From Hygrophila difformis (lineage: Eukaryota > Streptophyta > Magnoliopsida > Lamiales > Acanthaceae), in assembly GCA_030278955.1 (NCBI GenBank), contig JAOANR010000003.1:57777628-57841627 (forward strand): DNA of 64,000 nt, given 5' to 3'. This document shows, one piece after another, positions 34,321-44,430 of the stretch (the first letter of the stretch is position 1; every line of letters begins with the position of its first letter). The notes under the pieces were generated by a model. It worked only from the letters and a program-made list of their open reading frames with translations, was not told where the DNA came from and made no database searches. The position numbers and the translations under genes were made by a program.

Positions 34321-34539
34321 TTTTTAATATTTTTATCATGTTTTTGGATTTTTTAACACAAATTTAATAAAATAACAATATTTTTGTATTTTTCAATACC
34401 AGCTTATTATTTATACAAACTTGCAAATATCTGTCAAATTCAACTGCTTTCTTATTTAAAATAAGACCGAATGCGATCAAATACCCATGTTTAGACACGT
34501 AAATAGATTGAAAATAATGGTCAATTTTGGCCATTATCA
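34321..34539 (-). repeat. LTR D, outer U3 end
   Basis: Matches the ends of LTRs A-C (TTTTTGGATTTTTTAACACA through TTTTGGCCATTATCA) and is followed by the GATTT target duplication. Confidence 0.9.
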
Positions 34540-35572
34540 GATTTTATAAAGAAATTTTTGTTGGAAGTTTATTGTAAAATATCTGATTTAAATCACGACT
34601 TCTATGTCCAAGGGAAGGATCCCAAAATAATTAGACCACAATATTTATGTAATAATATCATGCATAAGTTTATATGATTAGTGGAATATTAACAGCCCCA
34701 AAATATAAGGCGGGACTAGACAGAATTTGGAACACAGAAGGAATTAGTTAGAGAATAAAGGATGGCAGAATAATTAAAGGGAAATGGACTGCAGTTATCT
34801 GTGGTCCAATCCTTTATCGTTCAGATGGAATGAATTTAGACAGCAATTTGATCGTGAATGATAGTGGTCGCTGTCATTCAGACCATTACTACCTGTGAAG
34901 TGTGATGAAAACCAACATGCTCTCTTTATTGTCTTAATTGCTAGATGACATTGACCTATGCCGTGTTGGCACAACTTGAGATTTGGGTTTGAAAATAAAA
35001 TAGGAAAATAAAATAGTATTTGGACAGGGACTGAATGAGTGGCTACTTCATTTCCTGGTAAGAGGATTGTTCGCCTGACCTCATTAATCACTATTCAAAC
35101 CATGCAAAATAACAAACGGTAATTGACATACAAACTACGGGCTACTTCATTTCCCTGTTAAGAGACCGTTCGCCAACATTATTCTGTGTATCTCTTACTG
35201 TTCATTTCACACAATACAGACAAAGACCCAAATAAAATCAAAATAAAATAGAGGAAAAGAATAACAAAAGTCATCTTGTATGAGAGACATTGGTTTCTCA
35301 TGCAAGGTTATGGATTTGGACCCATAATTATTCATTAACCTAAATAATCCTTCATTCCATAATTAATTACGGTCCGGATCATATACTTAGATTAAATGAA
35401 TTCATTTTGTAAAATAATCTTTTAGTGATGAATTGAACAAAATTCCTTACACCAATTTATCTTGATCTTAACTATTGCTAATTTCGATATTTAATTAATG
35501 ATGCAAAGGTTCAACTAATTAAGTGTGAAAATGGAGAATGAAAATTTTGGCAGCATAACGCCTTATGTTGCA

Positions 35573-36122
35573 TACAGGATATTACATCTTAACCCATGGG
35601 GTTAAAATGTGAGAGATGCAACATAATGGTGGGTTAGAGATGGAATAGTAGTAAAAATAGAATTTTTGGATGAAATTAGGTGAAGTATGACGCCAACCAA
35701 AATTATGACGTGATCCTAGGATCACGTCATAGGTTTGGCGTCATGCAGGTTAGAATTGAGATGAGGGTCATGTATGACGTGAACCTGAATCTATGACGTG
35801 ATCCTAGGATCACGTCATGAGGTTTGGCGTCATACATGACTTAGAAATTTTTCTTTGAAAATGGGGGGGTTTATGACGTGGAACATTAAAGTATGACGTG
35901 ATCCTAGGATCACGTCATGAGTTCCGCGTCATAAGAACATAGAAATAATATGCAGAATTTGGGGGTTCCACGTCATGGATCATGGGAATTACGTCGTGAC
36001 CCGTGGGGTCACGACGTGGAACATCCACAACGTGGAACGATTTTGGCCAGAGAACACTTATGACGCCAAACCTACCCTATGACCCCAACGTGGTTGGCGT
36101 CATAGGATGGTTGGCGTCATAG
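35573..36122. repeat. Palindrome cluster 1 of LTR C (arm ATGACGTGATCC)
   Basis: Six nested units. Three contain the same 26-bp palindrome (arm ATGACGTGATCCT and its exact complement) at 35705-35730, 35793-35818 and 35893-35918. Each sits inside a different outer pair: ATGACGCCAA/TTGGCGTCAT, CATGTATGACG/CGTCATACATG and TTATGACG..GGAAC/GTTCC.CGTCATAA. Another unit has TTATGTTGCAT/ATGCAACATAA as its outer arm. Confidence 0.95.
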
Positions 36123-36750
36123 CATTTCCAGAATGCAACCATGAATATTCAAATGCACTCTATGCAATTTTTGGGCATTATCTAGGCTGAATGGCTCGAT
36201 TATGCACAAATTAACAAAACAGAAATGAATCTAAGCTACACAACATAAATAAAGAAAAACCTATACTATCCAGTAAACAAAAATCACACCAACAACCTAA
36301 TATGATGCTTTTAAATGCATTTCCATACAATTAATCAAACATACATGGAGCAATAATAAAGATAAGGGCGAATAAAGACCAAATGGTCTAAAAGAAAAAC
36401 AAAGCAATAAATCCATGGATTAGAGTATCCATTTTCATGTTTTTGGGATATGATAAGAAGATTGAATCCCATTTTCTCATAAATGGGTTTGGAAATACCA
36501 TTAGAGGGTATTCCAAACCACAAAACCAAAATTTCATAAGTTCAAACCAAAGTAGAAGGTATAAAACTGGCTATCTAACACTATTTCTAAGCTAACATCA
36601 AAATCAAAAAATAAGAATTAAACTAAACTATGGACAGGAATTTAAATCATACAGAAAATTAAACCTAACTAAGCTACCTACGTGAATCTGCTCCAAATTA
36701 TGCCTTCAAGTATGAAGAATTTCTAACCCTGAACACCTTGGGATCATGCC

Positions 36751-36760
36751 CTATTTATAG
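36751..36760 (-). promoter_or_regulatory. TATA box of LTR C with upstream TGGGCC motifs
   Basis: The minus strand reads CTATAAATAG, with overlapping TGGGCC motifs (CTAGGCCCATGGGCCTC) at 36771-36787. Confidence 0.7.
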
Positions 36761-36788
36761 GCACGAAACTCTAGGCCCATGGGCCTCA

Positions 36789-37171
36789 ATGACGTGGATC
36801 ATCCATGCATGTCGTGGGACTATGCTTGGCGTCAAACTCTCGCATGACGCGGACCTCCTAGTGATGACGAGGAACATGCTTGGTGTCATCCTGGTTTGGC
36901 ATCATAGGTTCCCAGACCGAAAACACATGCTGCTCCTGCTTGGGCAGCCTACGACGTGGAACCCTTAGCGTCATGCCTTGTTTGGCGTCATACAGGTTTG
37001 GCGTCATCCCTTCTTACTCTCTTTCTCTCATGACGCGGAACCTTACCTATGACGCAATCCTTTGGCGCCATAGGTCTTCAGCCTTGAGTCCTTCTTGTTT
37101 TTCTTGGCTTACGATGCAAACCTCTAGTGGATGACGTGAAACAATAGCGTCATACAAGGCTTGGCGTCATC
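36789..37171. repeat. Palindrome cluster 2 of LTR C (ATGACG / TTGGCGTCAT arms)
   Basis: Repeated ATGACGTGG, GCTTGGCGTCA and CATGACGCGGA half-sites in both orientations, with the same arm vocabulary as cluster 1 but less perfect pairing. Confidence 0.8.
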
Positions 37172-37389
37172 CCTGTGCAAAAATACATGTTTTTTGGATT
37201 TTTCTAACATAAATGTGTAATAAAATTACATATTTATGCATTTTTCATACCAGCTTATTATTTTACAAATATGTATAAATCATTCCAATTCAACTGCTTT
37301 CTTATTTAATATAAGACCGGAATGCGATCAAATGCCCGTTTCAGACACGGAAATAGATTGAAAATAATGGACATTTCTGGCCATTATCA

Positions 37390-38370
37390 GACCAGCACGA
37401 GTTAAGCGATCTGATGCATAGCATGAGACATAAAGTATCCATCCAGCGAGTCAGAAATCTCGAGGCCTAAGAAATATCGAAAACAACCCAAGCTCTTCAT
37501 GTCAAAGTGCTGATGAAGATAATGCTGAAGATCAGAGAAACCTAATGAATCATCACTACAAATGATCATGTCATCAACATACAAAACCAGAATAATGATC
37601 CCAGAAGACGGACGGTGGACAAAAAGAGCATTGTCATAACTGTTAGAAGAAAAACCATACGCCAATAAAGCCGAACTGAACTTCTTATACCAACCCAATG
37701 GGTTTGCTACAAACTATAGACCTCGGCGAAGCTTACAAACCTTGCCAGAGGAACCAAATCTAGGAGGAGGAGTCATATAAACATCCTCAGACAAATCCCA
37801 TGTAAGAATGCATTCTTTACATCTAACTACTGAAGAGACCAGCGACGAGCAGCATCAAGACCAAGTAAACACCGGACAGAGGTAAGACGAGCAACCGGTG
37901 CAAAAGTCTCCTCATAGTCCATGCCATACTCCTGAGTATAACCCTTTTCAATCAAACGATCCTTATAGTGCTTAATGGATCCATCAGAATGAGTTTCAAT
38001 ATTATACACCCATCTGCAACCAATGGCTTTCATAACATGAGGTAAGCCACCAAATCCCTAGTATATGTATTAGCCAAAGCCTGTAACTCCTCCGACATAG
38101 CTTGTTGCCACAAGGGATCAGTCTGGGCCTCACAAAAGGACCTAAGCTCGTGGTGAGATAAAATAGAAGAATAACAATGATAACTACGAAGATGAGTAGG
38201 AGGATGACTTACACGAGTGGAACAACGAGGGGCGACATGACGCACAGGAAGTGGCGTAGGCGGGTTTGCTGCATCAAAAGGTGGAAAGATAGATGGATCA
38301 TCTGCAACAGGGGAAGGTACGGTAGGAGGATCTGGGAAGAGAAAATGAGAATAGGGCGTGACAGAAATAG
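37390..38370 (-). pseudogene. Copia pol, reverse-transcriptase part
   Basis: The minus strand reads LWQQAMSEELQALANTYT, KAIGCRWVYNIETHSDGSIKHYKDRL, EEYGMDYEETFAPVARLTSV-like sequence, then WGWYKKFSSALLAYGF and a YVDDMI active site (LVLYVDDMIICSDD). It ends near MSHAMHQIA at the LTR C insertion. It continues at 25600-26360. Upstream of about 38370 it passes abruptly into resistance-gene sequence, so gag, protease and integrase are missing. Frame breaks near 37700-38040 mark decay. Confidence 0.85.
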
Positions 38371-38573
38371 CGGGGACAATCTTGCTTGGCCCCTCAAAAT
38401 CCATCTTGACTAAATGAAACTTATGACGCTCGTCAGGCACGACTTTCAGTTTTTCAATAACCCCCTTAATCCTTTTCACAATATTGTGCCAGAATATGAG
38501 CTTCTTTAATCCAAATCGGTGTCGTCAACCCTTCAACTTTGATTTGGAAACATAAGTGACACATTCATCCAGT
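38370..38573 (-). pseudogene. CC-NB-LRR fragment (copy 0), coiled-coil part
   Basis: The minus strand reads LDECVTYVSKSKLKG and later IKGVIEKLKVVPDERHKFHL, the Rx-type coiled-coil region upstream of NB-ARC in RGA-like proteins. It closely matches 59703-59920 and 63415-63617. It runs into the assembly gap on one side and is fused to copia sequence on the other. Stops lie between the two readable parts. Confidence 0.75.
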
Positions 38574-39073
38574 NNNNNNNNNNNNNNNNNNNNNNNNNNN
38601 NNNNNNNNNNNNNNNNNNNNNNNNNNNNNNNNNNNNNNNNNNNNNNNNNNNNNNNNNNNNNNNNNNNNNNNNNNNNNNNNNNNNNNNNNNNNNNNNNNNN
38701 NNNNNNNNNNNNNNNNNNNNNNNNNNNNNNNNNNNNNNNNNNNNNNNNNNNNNNNNNNNNNNNNNNNNNNNNNNNNNNNNNNNNNNNNNNNNNNNNNNNN
38801 NNNNNNNNNNNNNNNNNNNNNNNNNNNNNNNNNNNNNNNNNNNNNNNNNNNNNNNNNNNNNNNNNNNNNNNNNNNNNNNNNNNNNNNNNNNNNNNNNNNN
38901 NNNNNNNNNNNNNNNNNNNNNNNNNNNNNNNNNNNNNNNNNNNNNNNNNNNNNNNNNNNNNNNNNNNNNNNNNNNNNNNNNNNNNNNNNNNNNNNNNNNN
39001 NNNNNNNNNNNNNNNNNNNNNNNNNNNNNNNNNNNNNNNNNNNNNNNNNNNNNNNNNNNNNNNNNNNNNNNNN
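38574..39073. other. Assembly gap (500 N)
   Basis: Exactly 500 N, probably a placeholder of unknown true length. ORFs spanning it are artefacts. A 3' LTR for the element at 48928-58178 would be expected near here. Confidence 0.98.
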
Positions 39074-42000
39074 CATTTTCTTGTTCTTCTGTTTGGCCTC
39101 CTTCTTGAGCAGGTTTCCACATTTCTTTCATGAACTTGTTCTGAGTTTTGCTCATGGTCAGGCTCTGGATGTTCTTCTTGAACTCTATCAATGTCATCAT
39201 GTTGTGAATTGCCTTATACCTGAATCATAATCAATGACGTGCTGGTATCTACCTTCTCAGTAACTTCAAGGCTATGCTGATTTAAGATCTCTGTGGGATC
39301 TTCCTGTACAGGTTCGTTTAGTAGAAGAGGAATAGTAGTAGATTTCTGAATCTAGAAATCCTTGGACTCCAAAGTACTCTTCTACTCTCTTCTTCTGTTC
39401 TGCGGCCCATTCAGGATCATTCATCCTTACAATTGCTCTCTGAACTACTTCATCCCTGACTTGAGGTGGAAGGAGCCATTGATTCATTTGATTTTCAGCA
39501 TTCGTCTGTGTTCTGAGATATTGACTGACAGTGTCTTCCATAAAATATTTTCTCTGCTGAGCTTCTTGAGTTTCATTTCTCTGCACTTCTTCTTCATAAG
39601 TTTGAATTGCTAATGGAGATGGTTCCATTACTTGGTCAGGATTTATTTGTTGTTGGAATTTCCTCTAACTCTGACTCAAGTTTAGCTGCATATTCACTTG
39701 CTTGTTCTGCTGAGGTGCGTGCATTCCCTCCTTCTCTAGCCAATTTTCTGAACTTTTTAATCAGTCCTTCCAGAGAGTAAGTCATGTTCCCGACTGTAGT
39801 TCCATGCAAGTTCATTTCTTCAAAAGTTTGTAAATCTTCCAGTGTCTGTTCCTGAAATATGTCTGCCACTGAATTCCTCAAATTTGATTTACAAATTCTT
39901 GCTCATCTGCAGCTTGTTCTGGTGGTATATCTTGTTCAGTATCTTCTCCTGAAAACCCTTGTAGATCAATCTGACTTTGAATAAGATCCCTGTCGCTGAG
40001 CTTGTTGATCTTCATCTTGCCCTTCTCTATCATCTTTTTCAGTAATCTGAACCAGTTGGAGATCAGTGCTTGGTCTAGTTGATCCTTGTTCATCAGGTTG
40101 ATGTTCTTCAATGCATGCTCTCCAGCCCTCTGGATCTATATCCCCCACTTCCAAATTAGCGTAAGGAGTGAGCTCCAACCTTTCTGTGTAGGGAACTATC
40201 CCTAGAGTTGGTTCGACTTTTTCTTCTTCAGAGCTGGTGTCAGGTACTACATACTTAGGCTTTCTAGCCTTCATCTTTATCCTGAACTTTTTAACTGGCT
40301 TTTCAGGTTCTTTTTCTTGTTGCTTTTCTTTCTCAGGAATGATTCCCAATTGTTCTACATTCTCAAGAGAAGATCCTTGCTGCTTAAATTCTTCAGGGTG
40401 GTTTCCTTCTGCTCAGAAGGTAACCTTCCTCTCCTTTTGTAGGTAACGACTTCTTTCTTTTCTTGAGCTGATTGTAGAATCTCAACATCTTCATCCATCA
40501 AGTCTTTTGTCACATCCAGAATTTCTTTAGTTGTTAGCTCATCTTCATTTTTCCTCTTCTTCAGAATTCGGCTAGCTTCCTCAGGCCTGCCTGCCTCCAC
40601 CTTCTTCCCAGTCCTTTTCTTAGCTAATGGTACTTCATCTGAAGTGCTCGAACTGAGATTGTGTGACTTCCTCTTTTTGGAGGATACTTTCTTTTTACCT
40701 TTCTTGTCTTGAATTCTCATGAGTTCCTCCCATTCACGATCTGCCTTTCGTTTGTTTGCATAATAGCAATCCATACTCTCTTGCAGAATCGGATGGATTT
40801 CATCATTTCCCTCGTTCTTTTCTCCCAAAATAGTTGTAACCTCATCAACTACTCTCATCTTCTCAATTCTTTGCTCATCATCTGTGCTGTCTTCATCTGA
40901 ATCGTGCTTCTTAATATAGAAATTCTTGCCTAATCCCTTCAGCATGATATTCATTCCCTTTCTTATTCAGATATTTCTCATTCCATTCATCCCAATCATC
41001 AATAATTACCTGCTGAATTCTTCCTTGTGTTTGATCAGTGTAAGGTCTGTGCTCCTTGTATGCATTTTCCCTGCACATAGCATCATACCTGACATACTTC
41101 TCGATGAATTCTTTCTTCCTCTCCTGGACATATCCATGAACTTCCTGTTGGAGAGTTAGAGGTAATCTCTTCATGATCTTATTGGGTCTATCTGTAATGA
41201 GTAGATCTGCATCTGCTGGTGTTATTGATGGAGCTGAAACTTTTCTGAAATTCGCTATAGGTTCCAGTCCTTCATTAACAACTGATTCTCTGAAAATATT
41301 CCTTACTATGTTTTGTGGTGTCTGTTTTGCATCTGATCTCTGCTTTCTGTTTTTGCCTGATCTCTCAGCCTCTCTCTTCTCTGCATCCTTAATCCATGCT
41401 TGCTGTTCTGGCATCAATTCAGCAAACTCCTCCAAAGGAAATTCGTCATTAGGTTTCCTTACCAACCCTGGTTTAAGAATCCTTTTCCTTAGATCATCCC
41501 CTTTTGACCATTTATTCATATACCTGATCCAGCTATTTCTAGCTTCTTGAATAATTCTAAGGACATCTTTCCATACCGCCTGACCCTGTTTAGCTTTCTT
41601 GAAATAAGGCTCGAGGTCATGCCTTAAATTGATGCGAGCATCAATAATCTTATCTAGGGCCAGATTTGTTAAGAAATTCTGTTCAACAGGTCCCTTCTTG
41701 TTCAGGAATGTTGGAGGCATGTATGCAGGGAGTGCCTGCTGAGCATCATAGACTCTAGCATTCCGGATTTCATTAAGTTTGCAGCAATATTTGGTGAGTC
41801 GCTTAACATATTTTGGTAGTGGTTGGGGATCAAAGTAATCCAGCTCCAGCCCTGTCTGATCTTTCGGATTGATAATTCTGTAGCACTCCTGATTCCACTC
41901 AGCCATGCACTTCCTTTCCCCTTTCCAAAATCCTTTCCAGTCTGATTTCATTAGGCCAGTGCCTATCATTGATCAGAATTATCATTTGATCATCCCAAAA

Positions 42001-42237
42001 TCTATTCATCTTATTCCAGAATGCTTCTTCTAAATCAATCCTCAATGATTCCTTTTCCTTTTCTGGTATATGTTGAAGCATAAATGGATTGATATAAAAT
42101 TCTGGAGGTGAAATTTGCATTGCTGTCCATCCACCACTCCTCCGAATAGTTTCTACCATCTTAGCCGTTCTCGTCTTTGCCAAGAATGATTTCTCTTTCT
42201 TGTCCGATTCTATATTTTCGAGCTTGAAGTTCTTCAT
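39074..42237 (-). pseudogene. Long hydrophilic ORF of unknown function, frameshifted
   Basis: Seven overlapping or abutting minus-strand frames (42237-41899, 41969-40911, 40954-40355, 40349-39966, 40111-39878, 39881-39636, 39628-39272) together cover about 1,000 codons and continue towards the gap. Successive frames join head to tail, which suggests one ORF broken by several indels rather than introns. The product is charged, rich in E/K, with lysine-rich tracts (KKGKKKVSSKKRKS) and likely coiled coils; I see no membrane segment. I do not recognise the family. It is on the same strand as the gag-pol and the F-box genes upstream. It could be a retroelement accessory ORF or a host gene relic. 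Confidence 0.5.
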
Positions 42238-42296
42238 AGGTCATCTTATGAATCCTTAAGAAACAAGAACAACTGGTAAATTAGTGTCACCATACT

Positions 42297-42424
42297 CACA
42301 TTTAGAGCTTGACTCTAAATGTGCAAATGATAGAAAAGAAACATAATACCAGATTTTCTTTTTATATTCATCATTCTATTCATGACATCACCATACTCAC
42401 ATTTAGAGATTTGCTCTAAATGTG
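42297..42424. repeat. Pair of identical-stem hairpins
   Basis: CACATTTAGAG-N5-CTCTAAATGTG occurs at 42297-42323 (loop CTTGA) and 42398-42424 (loop ATTTG), each preceded by CCATACT. Stems are 11 bp and perfect. They lie between the unknown ORF and the F-box exon 42578-43325. Confidence 0.9.
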
Positions 42425-42577
42425 AAGATTTCAATGCTAACTGAGTCTAATTTAATCAGAAAATAGCAGGAAATTCGAATTCAAAACATCATTAATCAAA
42501 AGCAAAACATCTAGTTTATCAGATTCAAAATATGGAAATGCGAAGCATGGTGTTTCTTATGACATTCAACCTATCAA

Positions 42578-43325
42578 TTACAGATGAGGAGGTGTCTCTG
42601 CCTCAATTCCAAATCTTTGAAACAGATTACAATGCTCAGAAACTAAGCACCTCATACAGTAAATTGACACAACTTCATAAGTATTCCTTGAGGGACCATG
42701 ATTGTTATCATAATAGCTCCTAAGGTCACAAAGTCTCTTCTTGGGTTGTCCTTGAAAAGGTGAGATGAATTCCTCATAACTGGATAACCACCCTCTGACT
42801 TGAAGTCGAAGATCCTTGAGTCTTCGTCTATTCTTGCACAGAGGAGCGAAGAGCCAAATTCCCTTCTCTTGCTCTTCCCTTTCATCCTTACTTAAGAGCA
42901 TAAGAGCTTTTACATAGATGGATGGGGGGTGATTATCAGTAATTGCAGGTTTCAAAAGTTCAAACGCTGCTTGTTCATTCTTGTCTTTGACGAATAAACG
43001 CAGTGCCTCATGTAACTGGTACATCCAATTTCCTGCATTTTTGCAGGTTTCAAGGAAAATGCTTTGTGTCTCTTCAAAAGTTCCCCATCCCCATGCTGTA
43101 AAGTCTTCAAGAGAAGCCTTTTTCAAGACTAAAGGATGATGAGTAGCTTTTTCGAGCTCTTTGCAGACCAGTTTACAATTAAAGACAGTCTCAAGGTGGT
43201 CAAATGCAAATCTTGATAAAATGTTTCCAAGAATCTCATAGGGAAGATCTGTGATCTGAGTTTCCCCCGATCCAGATTTCTCTAGTGAAGTCCTTGGTTG
43301 CTTTGATGAAGTTCCAATTTCATAG
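42578..43325 (-). CDS. F-box protein exon (array member c)
   Basis: The F-box reads ITDLPYEILGNILSRFAFDHL followed by NCKLVCKELEKATHHPLVLKK. Such proteins recruit substrates to an SCF ubiquitin ligase. The C-terminal part (FLETCKNAGNWMYQLHEALR, FELLKPAITDNHPPSIYVKA) resembles the At2g35280-like F-box group with degenerate Sel1-like helices and ends with CXXC-type cysteines (YCMRCLVSEHCN). A splice acceptor (..TTTACTCAG) ends at 43326, leaving phase identical to the other members. No first exon lies between it and member b, so it either uses the exon at 45328-45344 or has lost its start. A continuous frame of 249 codons argues for recent function. Confidence 0.65.
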
Positions 43326-43484
43326 CTGAGTAAAGTTAAGAACAAAAATAGAATTAACAACTAAAGAATGCAATTCATTAATGGAAAAGGGATGTACAGC
43401 TTTGAATCATCCACATAATTCTCTGTCCCAAGACAAAACACAAAAGATACAAGCAAAGAAAATATCAATCACTTGATTTCTAGA

Positions 43485-44238
43485 TTATTCTAATTCTAGT
43501 AGTTCTTCTTCATTCTGATCTTCTTCTGCATTGTTCCATTGCTCCCATTCAAATAATATGCCTAGTTCGCCACTTGCTCTTCTGTATTGCTTGACATAAT
43601 CAAACAGTTCACAAGGAATACACTCCATCCTTTCATTAAAAGGTAATTGCTGTCGCTCTTGGATAGAGTGGTTCTTACAAAAACTCCTTTCCTCTTGATC
43701 AAGGAATGGGTTTGGGAACTTTTCACCATAAAGGAGCCAGTGGAGAACACTCATTTTTAAGAATAGAAGTTCAAAAGGATCTTGAGTCACAGATTTGATC
43801 AATTGAATTCCTTCCTCATCCAGCTGCGGATCTTGTTTGGAAAGCAGTAGAAAGGATCTTATGAAAGTGGTTGGTTTGTGTTTATCATCTAAACCAGGCT
43901 TAAGAATTTCATAAGCTTTTTCCTCATTTTTATCCTCGACAAAGGCTATCAATGCAGGCACAGTATTAAACATATAGTTGCCTGCATCCTGGCATCTTTT
44001 AATGAATCTGACTTGGTTACTTGGATAAGCATCTCCTCTCCAAACAGCACAAGTTTCCAAATTAGCTCTCTTTAGAGCTAACGATGACCTGCTTGCTGAG
44101 AGAAATTGCTTAGAAGTTTCGGACGCTCTAAAAAGTGCCTTTATGCTTTCCATTCCTAGTCTTGACAGAATGTCTCCCAGTAACTCTATTGGTAAATCAA
44201 GTAATTGAGTTTCCAAGAGTTGAGGGTTTTCGACATTT
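43485..44238 (-). CDS. F-box protein exon (array member b)
   Basis: The F-box is LLDLPIELLGDILSRLGMES followed by LFRASETSKQFLSASRSSLA. Downstream are FIKRCQDAGNYMFNTVPALI, AYEILKPGLDDKHKPTTFIR and a Cys/His segment (FCKNHSIQERQQ, ECIPCELFDYVKQYR) shared with member d. An acceptor CTTTTCTTTTCAG ends at 44239, and the exon then opens with AAATGTCGAAAACCC, giving the same phase as member a. The frame is open to the stop at 43485. It has no visible promoter or exon 1 of its own. Role as a host F-box protein or as element cargo is undecided. Confidence 0.65.
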
Positions 44239-44309
44239 CTGAAAAGAAAAGGAGAAAGAACACAGAATTCAAAGTTAAACTCCACATTTATGTAGCAATG
44301 AGATTAGAT

Positions 44310-44315
44310 TTTATT
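44310..44315 (-). terminator. Candidate polyadenylation signal of F-box member a
   Basis: The minus strand reads AATAAA (in GATAATAAAATC), about 115 bases after the stop codon of member a and before the acceptor of member b. Confidence 0.45.
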
Positions 44316-44430
44316 ATCAAAATCAGGCTACATTACATTGTGCAAAATATCTGATCTAGTGACAGTTTCAAAGTTAAAAAATTAGAAGACATGTCACATA
44401 CATCAATCTCTTTCTCCTTTGTCCAAAGGC

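Larger units (their letters stand above)
34540..37389 (-). repeat. Solo LTR C, segment 2
   Basis: Continues LTR C after LTR D and ends TTCTGGCCATTATCA at 37389. It contains the duplicated leader motif (35041-35174), palindrome cluster 1 (35573-36122), an AT-rich gene-free stretch, the TATA box (36751-36760) and cluster 2 (36789-37171). Confidence 0.9.

Noticed and set aside
38525..39230. ORFs of 183-224 codons across the N run
   Set aside because: They consist almost entirely of unknown residues and are artefacts of reading through the gap.
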